Shown in pieces: positions 36,108-47,188 of a stretch of 64,000 nucleotides of DNA. Source of the stretch: Zonotrichia leucophrys gambelii (taxonomy: Eukaryota; Chordata; Aves; Passeriformes; Passerellidae). The stretch covers positions 12,219,450-12,283,449 of the forward strand of contig NC_088179.1 of NCBI RefSeq assembly GCF_028769735.1, given 5' to 3'. Position 1 is the first letter of the stretch. Each line of letters opens with the position of its first letter. Both the position numbers and the translations under genes were made by a program. The notes below the pieces were generated by a model. The model was not told the DNA's origin. It saw nothing but the letters and a program-made list of their open reading frames with translations, and ran no database searches.

Positions 36108-39100
36108 TTGAGTTCTGCTCCTGAGTGAATTGCACTGGGTATTATTGGATCTTTTCATTCTGCTGATGGCAAACACCCTTTGCCTACACTGACCAAGCTG
36201 CCAAATATTGAAACACAAATAATCTTCTTTCTCACTTAGCTCCCAAACACATAATCTTTACACAGCTAATATCAAATTCTAGTATGAAAGCACTATTTCA
36301 GGACCTACACACCAGGACTACACACAAAGGGCATTTTTCAAAGTTTCAGCAGTATCATAGTAGCTGAAATATAATTTTAAAACAATGCTGAGCTGTTTTG
36401 TAAACTTCCATAACAATTCTTTGAATATGTGACTAGAATTGGAATTGTCCTAAAAATTTTAATCTTGCATCATCAACCAATATGTCTGTTTCAGGAAAAA
36501 TACTGATTCCATCCCATTTACCAGCAACAACTAAAGACACAAACAACTTGCATTTGTGGGCCCAGGTCCAACAGAATTCATGTCTGACATTGGCCAAGTG
36601 TATGCTGTGGAACCTGGTCCTTTGCAGTCACTGTCACAGAAAACCCTTGGAATCTCCTCTGCAGCCACAAACATTCCTTGACAACAGGAGCAGTAGCTGT
36701 CTGTTGGCCAGACAGCTGGACCAAGGGTAGCTACGAGGCTGGCAAAAATGCAAATACTTTGCACTTGTTCCTCCAAGGTGGATCACACAGAAAAGTGGTG
36801 GTGACCATCAGTGCAGAAGAGTTGTGCTGTTGGCCCTTGCTGTAACCTTCACTGTGAGACTGGGATGCCTGGTTTACCGTCTGATCCTGCCCCTGTTAAA
36901 GTTGGTGACCTGTCTCCCAGGTACTCTAGGAAAGCAGAATGAGCTCTTTGGAGGACAGCCCAGTTCTGAGTTCCTCAGTGTCTTTTTCACTCATTTCCCA
37001 TGAGCAGCATCCCATGGGATGCACCTGGGCAGCCCCTCCTGGCCTGGGACTGACTCCTCCACCAGCTCTGAGCTCACCCCAGCTCCCAGCACTGGCTGCC
37101 CCACAAACGGCCTGTTCTCTCACCCTGCAGAGCAGCACTAAACTAAAACCAATCTACTCACACCATCTGCTCACAGACAGCACAGTTACAGGGAACTAAT
37201 CAGCAAAGTCAGGCTTTCACTACACAGAAAAATAACTCTGATTTTTCAAGTATTTTTGGAGCAGTCTCTGCTGTTCATGGTGTTCCTCAGGTGCTTACAG
37301 TAGCTGATACCAAGAGAAAGAGAAGACAGACCCAGGACACCAACTCCCTGCTGAATACTGTATGCAGCAACTACATAGCCTTAACTGAGTCTTAATATGT
37401 TCTTTTAATAGGCCTGTTCTAGTTTAAAGTGTCTTGTGTTATCTTTTCCTTGTTTGGGGCTTTTCTCTCGATTTCCCACTGTGAAATTGCCTTGGTAAAG
37501 CAAAGTCAGAGCGAAACAGTCATGCAGAAGTCTGCAGCCCAAACCAGACGATTTCCATGCATCAGTCTACTCATGGAACTGGCTACCCTTCCAATTCATG
37601 ATTTGGAAAAAGCTAGTAAAGCAAAAAAAAATTAAAACATTTTGGCAAGAACAAGGAAGAAAGGAAGAAGAAAGTGTTTATTAAATGCCTGATGAACAGT
37701 TGGAGAACTTTAGATCTGATTTCATTCAAAATTCTTGTATAAGTGCAGTTTTTTACTGATTAACATGACCTAGTGCTTGTTAAATGGGCATGACTGCAGT
37801 TTTGCCAACTGCACTGGAACACAAACGAGTTCCCACAGTAACCTCATACTAATGTTAGCACGACCTGAGTACTACCAGCTGTGCATTTATGCAAAAACCC
37901 AACATTTTACTGCAGATTTAACAGGAAACACCCACTTTGTTTTGCAGGGAATCATATACCTAAAAGGTTGATTTTTTCTCTATTTTTCTATTTCAACTGT
38001 TGCAAATCTTGGAAACTTATTTAATTGAATAAAAGAAACCAGCTTCATATACTGAATTGAAAAAATAGGAAGAAACAAAAAGAAAAGAAAGTTATTAAGA
38101 CTTTTTCCCCCTAGATATTAAGCAAATAAGGGAAGAGTTGAATTCATAATGTCTTAGCCAGACAGTCTTTCTGCATGTCTTTCATTAAATGAAGATTCAT
38201 AAGAAGCCAATAGGTAAACTAAGCAATATATACCATAATTTTAAAAAGGACCATCTGGGGCAATAATAGAGCCTTAAACTTTAATTGGACTGTTAACTTC
38301 ACAGAAAAATATCTTTACATCAGACATTCTGGTCTGTAGAACCATAGAGATATGCTTTACTGTATTTCTTCTTGTCACACAGATAATGGAATTGTCCTAT
38401 GAAACAAAGTTTGACTTTACCTTGTGGTTTCATTTGCATCTATGATATTTAAAATAAGGGTTATTCAAAATTCATGCCTCATTTCCTTCCATACCTCCAT
38501 CCTTAGACTGCTGTCAAGAGTTATTTATTAACTCTATTATAGTACCACATAGAGCCCCTAATCAAAATTATGCCCCTACTGTGTTAAACTCTGTACATTA
38601 TAAAATAAAAGATAATCCTTCTCCAAATTCTTACATCAGTATAAGTGAAAGGTGTCAGCATAACATCTTATGATAGTGTAAAAAACTGAACTTTGTCAAT
38701 GGATGATGGTGAGTCAGTGCAAAGCCTAGATCAGCACAACTTCTCCACTCCAGCCCCCATTGCTCCCAAGGATGCAAAAAGAACAATGGGAAAAACGGTA
38801 TGAGAGAACTTCTTTTTTTTGCAAGAATTCATTTCACTATTTATTCTACCATTATCTAAGTTTTCCCTTTGGACTGACATCTCTGCCTTACAGAAATAAA
38901 GTGAATGTAATGCCTATTAACAGGAAGGAGAAAAGTAAAGCTTCTTTATACTAGTTAAAAAGTCATTATTATGAGAGCAAGTATTTGTTCTACGGTATCT
39001 AATATTCTTCCCTGTTCAGTATCCAAGATCCAGTGGTTTTTCCCTATTCTCTCACTTCATTTTAGACAAAATAAAACCAAATTCCTTGTTGTTCCTGACC

Positions 39101-39928
39101 CAGTGGAGCAACAAATATATTTACATTGAAGGAGGTGTGGTTACCCTAATCAGGAAAAGAATAACCCCTTCCATACTTACCCTCTGTTTTTAAGAGATAA
39201 AGCATCAACTAAATTGCAGCAAATAGCTGAATCTGTTACTATCCTGACAAGCTATCTTAGCAATACATATTTTAAAGGAACTATATTTGATGCTTAGCAT
39301 ATTAATTTGAGCTGCATCTCTCACTGAGTTCCTTGATCCTAGCTGCCTTTAAAATTATAACAGTTAGTAGAGAAAGGTAGTTCTTCCAATAGGATTATAT
39401 TTTACACTGATATTTTTCTTTAGCTACACAATGAAAAGGTTTACTTCCTGAAAGAAAACATCCAAGTGGCCACACTGTGCTGGAAACAGCCAAATCAGAC
39501 AGAAACAGCAGCAAGTAGAACTGGGATGATCGCTTAAAAGTATTTCTAAATACAGATACAGACAATAACAAAGAATTACTTTCACAAAAACAATTCCTGC
39601 TAAAAAACTCCTGAAGTACCTAAACTTTGTCAAGAACTTGGAGATGAAGTCAGATAAATCCTACTGTCTACAGCTAGGTCTAGGCATCTGCATTTAACAA
39701 GAACCTCAATACTTTTTACAGATGAATTGTAGCTGAGATATATGCAGGCTGAAGAGCTCTTCAGAGTCTGTTCCAATGAAAATATTGTCTAAGTACATAA
39801 GCATTAGAGCTGAACAAATAATTCTCAATGAATAATTTATCTGATTGATTTCCCCTTTTTATTCTCTCAGTCTTTAGAAGCTATGCATGGACAGAACAAA
39901 AAGTATATTGAATTTATTCATTATTTGA

Positions 39929-39959
39929 AATTATTCACAATCGTGTTCAGTGAATAATT
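39929..39959. repeat. 10-bp perfect inverted repeat
   Basis: AATTATTCAC (39929-39938) pairs exactly with GTGAATAATT (39950-39959) across an 11-base loop. Related TGAATAATT copies lie about 120 bases upstream (near 39830-39838). It is a possible cruciform or simply a product of AT-rich sequence. Confidence 0.6.
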
Positions 39960-42254
39960 CTAGGCCTGCAAATCCTTTGAACTGTGGACTTTGAGTAGCT
40001 AATTTGCAGCCCACACCATAAAGTGTGTAATAATGAACTAACTAGCTAGCAAAGCACAGTTTTTAATTGGAAGAGTCTGGCATCTGAATGAGTCCTGTTT
40101 GAAATTCAGTCCAGTAGGTGCACAAATGCTCAAGCTAAAAAGTCATATTTCACAGGCATTTTTGCTACTTCAGTGCAAGTGTTCCAAAGATGGGTTTGAA
40201 GTACTTGGACACAAGGCTGCCCATTCACAGACTTCTGACAGTGCTCCCCTCTTCTAATGAACCTTAGCAACACATAGATCAACATATTCACGAGCAGAAA
40301 CATTCCACTTAGTATGAAAGCACATATCAGTAAGGCTAATAAGAACGTTCATATGATAATTTTTATATTACTTAGCATTCACATGGACAAAGTAGGGAAA
40401 GAAAAAATATTGCCTTGGAAAAATACAAACACTGAGTTGAGCCTTGTAAGTCTCCACAGAGCCACAACAACACTCATTTTTCATGCCCTCTTCCTTCTCT
40501 GCTTTGTTTACTCCTCTCTGTCCTTGACAGAATCACCAGTTTTTAAAATGAACTTCTTCTGGGTTGCCATATCACCCTTCTCCTTGAAAGACTGGCTACA
40601 GAGAGCTGATCAAAACAGAGGGCAGGTAGACAACCAGGGCAGGATTTCAAGAAAGGCTTTAGCATGCTTTAAAGTGTTCCAGCAAGGGGCTTGCTGGGGT
40701 CAGAGGCAGCATTAACTGGAATTTGTCTGCCACTTCTTTGGTGTTTCTGGGAATCTCTAGAGGTTTTCTCATAGCCTACCTTTGAACTTCAAACTTCTAG
40801 CAAGCTGGTGTATATCTCACTCCACAATTTTGATTGTGAATCTAACCAAAGAAAGAAGCTAGAGTTTATTTACCAGCCATCAATCAGCAAATAAATTATT
40901 TACAGATGTCTTCATTTATTTGACTCTTTCATTTATTTACTTATAGCTACAGCAAATACCACCACCAGACAGTGTCCAGATGGAAAACAATTACCCCACA
41001 CTGGAACCGTATGCTTCCTAAGAGAAGCTGAGAAATTTGAATTTCAGACAGAAACAATTGGAAGTAAATTGAGGCCTGTTTTTGCAAGAAACTCCCCTTT
41101 GGACACAGATGCTGTTAAATCTTTCTGACATATCACAAAGGAAAAACAGATTTGACCTTCAGAAAGAGGCTTAGGATACTTTGAGTCCAAACTGAATGAT
41201 AATCCTGTGTAAGTGGCAACTCAAGTGTGGACTCTCATCTGTGCACTGTGTCAAGTACAAGAGTAACCAAGCCATGCAGTTTATCCATACACATCACCTG
41301 AGGCTCAGAGATGCTGACATGCTAAATGCAGCATGTTGGAATTTACAAAGTGGGGAGAAGCACTTTGATTGCACAAGAAAATAAATTATTATTAGAATAG
41401 TTGTAGTAGATTAAATTTGAATATAAAACCTAAGCAACTACTTGAAGTTGCTTAATAGAGTCTATAACTACTTACAATTATAACCACTGAGCTACAACAT
41501 GAGCACAGTGAGATTGATCTAATACAGATAAGTAGAGACTACAAGGAAAAATAAATCTCTATACTCTTCTCCAGCATCTCACAGACATCACAAACCCAGG
41601 AAAGTAAGAGTTCTGCAGTAATATCCATGACTGGGAGTTTGGAGTTTGAGACCTTCTTCTCCGCATTTCCAGACTGTGTTGAAACAGAATCCAGACAATC
41701 ATCTGGATCATTAGAGTCCAAAGCTCTACAGACCCATCATTGCTCAAATGGTAAAAATGATAGCTTTCATCTGCATGCCTCCAAATCCAGACACGCTGTC
41801 ATTCGTTCCTGCTGTGGCATTGTATTTTGAACTTCAAGTTACCCTGGGTCATGCCTTACAGGCAAAATGAATCCCTTCAAATTCTAGAGAAAAATTAAAT
41901 TAATTCAATTTCCAAACAGCATTTAAAGACATTTGTGTTATCAGATATGTGGTCATTTGGAGAGATGGGTTTTTTCAGTCCTGGATCTGTTATTTCTTTC
42001 AGGTGATACAATGGCATAGAACTCTTGCAAGAATTCTCCCAAGGAATGATATTAGATGGCAGCTTGAAATCTAATGCAGCACTTGGGTATTTAAAGAAAT
42101 AAGTACTCAGGAAACAGATTCTATGTAATAAAACAGAGCACAAAGCTGTACTAGAAAGAACTGTATGGCCATCTTGTTTAAATAAGAGACAAGAAGATGA
42201 TCAACATCATGCCTTATTAATAATAAAACTGGAAGTCATAACCGTGGAACTAAT

Positions 42255-42306
42255 CTGTCTTGGAGGGAAGAGTATATTTCTGTATTTCCTGTCTTGGAGG
42301 GAAGAG
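42255..42306. repeat. 34-bp-period tandem duplication
   Basis: The 18-mer CTGTCTTGGAGGGAAGAG occurs identically at 42255-42272 and 42289-42306. The following 8-10 bases are also similar. A recent local duplication is the simplest explanation. Confidence 0.8.
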
Positions 42307-43582
42307 CAGATTTTTGCCACATAAACTGCTCTCTACATCCAAAAAGATGGGTTTCATCAGAAAGCTTATTTCTTGTTGTAAAGAAGCTGAAATATTTTGG
42401 AGGTTTGCCAGACATCATGAAAAGCTGGGTGTCCTAGGGATTTCTTCATATCAAAGGCTATGTGTCCCATTACAAGAGAAGGAAGAAGAATAAAGACTTG
42501 AAAATCCTTATACATACAAATTCCAAAAACTTTTAAAATAGACTTCACCTTTTAAGAGATTCAAAGGTGTGTTTATTAATTGAAACAAGCAGGAGACCAA
42601 GTTTGTTAAACCAAAAGTGGTTTGGGCCAGGACATCAAACACAACAGAATTTCTATTGCATAGCTATAGAGAGGCAAAGAGACTTTTCTGTCCAGGAATC
42701 TGGGAACTGGCTTTGCCTTGGTTGACCTTCCCTAACAGAATGCAGATCAGCATGGAATGTTTCACTTCTGGACGCCATTACGAAAGGATGGAACATGGCT
42801 TGTCAGCCATGGCCTCCAGCTGATATATGAGGAATTTAACAGCTCTGAAATCTTCCAATTGCCAAACATCTTCAGAAAATTCCATTATGCAGATAGAAGG
42901 TGATCACCATAAATTTAATATCTTACAGATCTTTTTTTCTGTTATTCGTGATCAGACTTTTTTATATTTTCAGTTCACAAAATTAGAGATGGGATTCACA
43001 AAACAGTAAAGAAATTTGATTTACCTATGCCTTCAGTTACACTGCAATATTAGTTTACAAACACAAAGCAGAGTCTCTGATCATAAGCAAACTCAATATA
43101 CTTAGAAAATTAAATCACCCCATCAGTAGTACAGTTTCAAACTGCAATTTTCTTTCCTTTTTTTGTTTTGATTTTCTAATACAGAATTACTTTTTTCCAG
43201 GGCTAAATAAATAGCAGATGGGTCAATCTTTAGGTCACAAGTTCTATCTTTTCATTGCCAGGTAATATTCATAGCACAGCAGGGCTAAATGATGCTCCAC
43301 AGTTTGAGGACATTTGATGGAATCTTTGCTGTGATTACTTTAAGTGGTGACATTTAAGTGGCATGAAGTGGACATCTAAATCTTTGGATTTTGGAATGAA
43401 AATGATTGTGGGAAGATATTTTCAATGGCTGGCACAAATGAGCACCCATTAATCATTTTCCTTTTCAACTAACCTTGTTTGCATTGCCCAAAATTAAACA
43501 ATTTAAGTCATTTTGACACAATACCATCCTTTTAAAGATGAGCACTTTTTCACTTCCTGACATGACTCTGAATAGGGGAACT

Positions 43583-44296
43583 CAATACTGGAGACAGCAC
43601 CCAAGATGTGGCCTCATCAGTACTAATCAGAGAGGAAGAATCACCTCCTTCCCTCCCCTGGAAACACCCCTCCTAATGCATTATTGACTGATGCCCAATC
43701 AGTCAATAATGATTTTGTGCCCACCACAACCTCTAGGGCCTTCTTCTTCCCGGTGCTCGGACTGTGCTGGTGCACGGATTCCTCCACAGGGGCAGAACTT
43801 TGCATTTCTCTTTGTTATCTCCCTGAGATTCCTGTCAGTTCATTTCTTCAGTCTGTTGATGCCCTGGGAAAGAGCAGCACAGCTATCAAAGTGGTTTATC
43901 AACCACTCTGCTCTGTATCACCCTCAGACCTGCTGAAGGTGTGCTGTCCCATCATCCAGATCACTTGTGCTGAACACCGCCCATCTCAGCACTGACCAGA
44001 GGGGTACACTGTGGGCCAGCAGCTGGGCATCGTGGTGCTGCTGAGCTCCTGAGATTTCCATCTACCCCACTATCCCATTTCCCAGCCCATACAACATGGG
44101 ACACATGAGAGCAGCATGGGAAGCAGTGCCAAAAGCCTTGCTGAATTCCAAACACACAGGATTGACGCCTCTCCCCCCATCCACCAAATCAGTCATCTCA
44201 CCATAGAAGGCTCTCAGGTCATGAAATATGATTTCCAACTCAATGCAAATTGCTCACCTTCATGTCCCCAGATCATTGGAAATGGTTTCCATTCAG
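43583..44296 (-). mobile_element. CR1 LINE fragment (ORF2 3' region, degenerate)
   Basis: Several blocks match the avian CR1 second reading frame and its flanks when read in reverse. One is the block around gatgtggcctcatcag. Another is the gacctgctgaaggtgtgctg / cccatcatccagatca stretch near 43925-43965, corresponding to the reverse-transcriptase region. A third is the tgccaaaagccttgctga stretch near 44128, the complement of the DLSKAFDT-type catalytic-domain coding segment. A fourth is the ccatccaccaaatcagtc stretch near 44178. Stop codons and frameshifts break the minus-strand frame (longest remnant 64 codons, 43961-44155), so it is inactive. The 3' terminal CR1 repeat is not present at the left end, so the fragment is truncated on both sides. 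A hairpin at 43679-43711 interrupts it. Confidence 0.8.
43679..43711. repeat. Perfect 14-bp hairpin within the CR1 fragment
   Basis: CATTATTGACTGAT (43679-43692) and ATCAGTCAATAATG (43698-43711) are exact reverse complements with a five-base GCCCA loop. The segment does not align with the CR1 sequence I expect here, which continues on either side. Confidence 0.85.
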
Positions 44297-44299
44297 CAG

Positions 44300-44632
44300 C
44301 AAGCGTCACAGCACACGTCACAGATGAGAGGGCCGCAAAACACAGAGTATCACCATACAACTTCAGAAAGCTTCAGCCCATACAGAGTAACATCAGATCA
44401 CCTCAGAAGGCTGCAAGCATCTGCCCTTCTTGTTCTTTAGCCCAGCCTTTTATCCCCTCCTGTTGATGCCCTGGCCCTGTGTGCCCTCTGCTCCCTTTGG
44501 TGGTTGGTCAGTGCCCCTGGGCACTCCCTGGCTCATTGCTGGCAGTGCTGCTCACCTGGTGCTCACAGCTGTGACCAACTGGGGATGGGGCTCAGCCCAT
44601 CCCAATCACCACAAACTGTGCATCTGCAAGCA
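44300..44632 (-). mobile_element. LTR-like repeat, probable endogenous retrovirus
   Basis: A GC-richer block abutting the CR1 fragment. Read on the minus strand it contains GGATAAAAGG (plus coordinates 44446-44455), a TATA-box-like element placed mid-block as between U3 and R of an LTR. The plus-strand text around ttggtggttggtcagtgccc (about 44497-44516) seems familiar to me from repeated passerine sequence. Ends are not precisely defined: no clear TG...CA pair or target duplication could be fixed, and no retroviral genes adjoin. It may instead be another dispersed repeat. Confidence 0.4.
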
Positions 44633-44639
44633 AGCTGTT

Positions 44640-45240
44640 GGGTTTTTTCCTTGATAGTATTCACCTCAAAATTTTTGATGGATTAATAAAAACCTTTTAT
44701 TAATAGTGGTGCATTAATGACAACAAACAATAAAGACAAGTGGCAAAATACTCCAGATCTTTAAAGATAGGGCAGAAATCTATGATAAATTTTAATTTTC
44801 TTAATTAACAGACATAATAAAAAATTAAATTCTGAGAGAAATTATTAAAGGCAGTTTAGATTCTAATTATAGTTTATCAGAAAAATATTTTAAAATGTTG
44901 AAGTCATTCTCAGTTTGAAGATTGAGAATGATCATAGTCTCTTCATGGCAAAATCTTTCAAGATCCCTTCCATTAGTTTCTTGCCTGGGATTGTTTTTAT
45001 ATTTAACAGAATAAATCTTTTGCTAGTGAAATCATTAACATAAATCATAAAAATTACAGTTTCTCTAATGAATGATTAAAAAGTACAAATCTGAACAATG
45101 AAAAAACTTTCTAAACAAATTCTGTTCTGATGAACAGTTTTGTGCTGACTCCACTTCCACTGAATTTCAAAACATTAAAAAGGGATAAAGTCTGAGGTCT
45201 TTTTTTTGTGCTGAAAAAGTGATGGAAATCACATCCTGTA
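44640..45240. other. AT-rich non-coding sequence
   Basis: Very AT-rich stretch with no gene. It includes a 9-bp inverted repeat (TCATTCTCA at 44904-44912 and TGAGAATGA at 44923-44931, 10-base loop). Confidence 0.6.
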
Positions 45241-45323
45241 AGTGCTGGTTCTGTGTTAGGAGCTATTGGTTGTGATCAACAGGAGGAGGAGGCTCCAGCC
45301 ACCCCTTGCTCTCCTCTGGTGTT

Positions 45324-45337
45324 GTTGCCATGGCAAT
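45324..45337. promoter_or_regulatory. RFX / X-box motif, palindromic
   Basis: GTTGCCATGGCAAT is a near-perfect full X-box (two RFX half-sites, GTTGCC and GGCAAY, with a two-base spacer). Its core TTGCCATGGCAA is a perfect 12-base palindrome. RFX proteins bind such sites in promoters and enhancers, notably of ciliary and immune genes. The surrounding 45240-45660 is complex unique sequence and might be a regulatory block. Binding is inferred from the motif. Confidence 0.45.
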
Positions 45338-47134
45338 GCTGAGCATCAGATTAGACCAGCTGTACAGAGTGACATGCTGTGTGCTCCCCGAGCCCCGACT
45401 TTGCTCTTTCTTTTGTTGTTATTTTTATTAAAATAGCAATACAGATTGTTTGCACTGAACATGTGTAATAATAATGTGTGAAAGAATAAACTCATTAGAC
45501 AGCAGAAGGTATCATTAAGACAAAAACCTCGTGGCAATTAAAAAGACATGCTGCATGTGTGATAAACCCTCACATAGCAAGACAGAGCCAAAAACTGAAT
45601 GAAAACATCTCTGCAGTCACAATAGCACATTAATATTCATCACTGCTGTTTAGGGTTTTTAAACTCTTCTTTCAACCCATTGTCAGAGGCAGGCACAAAC
45701 TGCATCACTGGCCCAAAGTGGTCTAGAACATTCTAAAAACAGGTTACCATAAGCCTTCAATAGCAGTCTCCCAAGTAACTTAGCATCTTAAAAGAGAGAA
45801 TTATAGAACAGTAATTAATAAATGAAAGATTGAAACTTCATTTACATTGCCTAATGGATTTTTCACCTTAAAGCTACATTTGGTGCCTTTCACTTATTTA
45901 AACCCTTCTTTAAAGGGTGCTTATGTTTAACATTACTGTGGGGTAGGGTGACAAATTAATGATAAAATCCCCTCTCAGCTAACGTACACATGAATGTACA
46001 CACACAAAGGCTCTGACACCTTTGCTCTAGAAAAGGAGCACACAGTTTTAAGAGTTTGCAAGTTTCAGAGATGCACATGCTGAAACATGTGAATCCAGAA
46101 TGTGACTTCCTCTGAAACAGAGAATCCAGAAAAGGTTCACCACTGTCTGTCCTGTGCAGCTGGTTTCTGCCCTCTTGGTAACTCAGGGCCTGGCTGGCAC
46201 ATCGGCAGTGTTTTTCAAATTCCATGCACTCTTTTGATACTTAAGCACTGTGACTGAACAGCTTTTACTTAGCAGGTTTCCTCAATAAAACCCCAATCAA
46301 GCTGAAAGAACTTGTTTAATCCATGCCTTGGTCTAAGGCCAGGTCAAGTTGGTCTCATTTATCATCTTTTTAAGGTGGAGCTTTTAAATATGGACAGGTG
46401 ATACAGCTTGAAGTGTTGGAACCCATATGGAGAAGGCATGGCTCCATTACTATTAACAAGTCACTGTTAATACCTCTTTGCCAAAGTAGCAGAACACAGT
46501 GCCTGGTCAAACATAAAAGCCTTTGAAGGCTCCCATGGGAATTCAGTTAGACTTTTGCTGTGTAAATGCACAATTTGTTTCTACTATATAGACCTTGAAA
46601 TGAGGTAGATCCCAAAGGCTATAGGAAAACATCTGCAAAATCCTGTATGGGTCAAATATTCTACTGATGTGATTTTGTCTTTGAAAATTGGTTTACAGAT
46701 GGTTAGCAAGGTGTTCACAGTGTTCAGTTTTATTATTTCATTGTTGGCATTTGCGTCCAGTGCTCTGAAAATAACTTTGTGGATTCAATGCAATAACTAC
46801 TGCCCAAAGGAAACATTGTTCAGTTACGTGAGGAAATTAAAGCAAGCTATTTCATTGCTTTTATTGCCATTTATTAACTTTTCTCCATATGTAAACTCTG
46901 AGAATTTAGAATAGCGTTTCAGTTGAATTGCTCCTTTTGAAGCCAAATCCTGCTACTTTCAGGCTTGGCACTGGCCAGATTTATTAGCCAGATTCCACAG
47001 AACAATTATTTGTCCTGTTGTGTATCTCCCTCCAACTCTGGCTCTCCATCAACACAAGTAGCCCAGGGAGAGCAGCGCCACTGAAACAGAGATCATCAGA
47101 GGAAGAGCAGCTTGTTTAAGAGCTCTTGTCCTAG
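45338..47134. other. Non-coding unique sequence
   Basis: No gene is supported. 45338-45660 has the complex texture of a possible extension of the X-box element, with an ATTAATATTCAT stretch near 45630. The remainder looks neutral. Confidence 0.55.
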
Positions 47135-47188
47135 AAGACAAGAACTATGGATGTGGACATCCTCTACAGACAAGATGATCAGAAAATG

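Larger units (their letters stand above)
34136..43582. other. Non-coding unique sequence
   Basis: No gene is supported across about 9.4 kb. 34460-35060 and 36480-37200 are GC-richer than the rest and might hide old unrecognised repeats or exons; I can name neither. The longest frame (133 codons, plus, 40314-40715) has no domain. Small structured items are listed separately. Confidence 0.55.

Noticed and set aside
40314..40715. 133-codon plus-strand ORF with a hydrophobic middle
   Set aside because: No recognisable domain and amino-acid use typical of AT-rich non-coding DNA.
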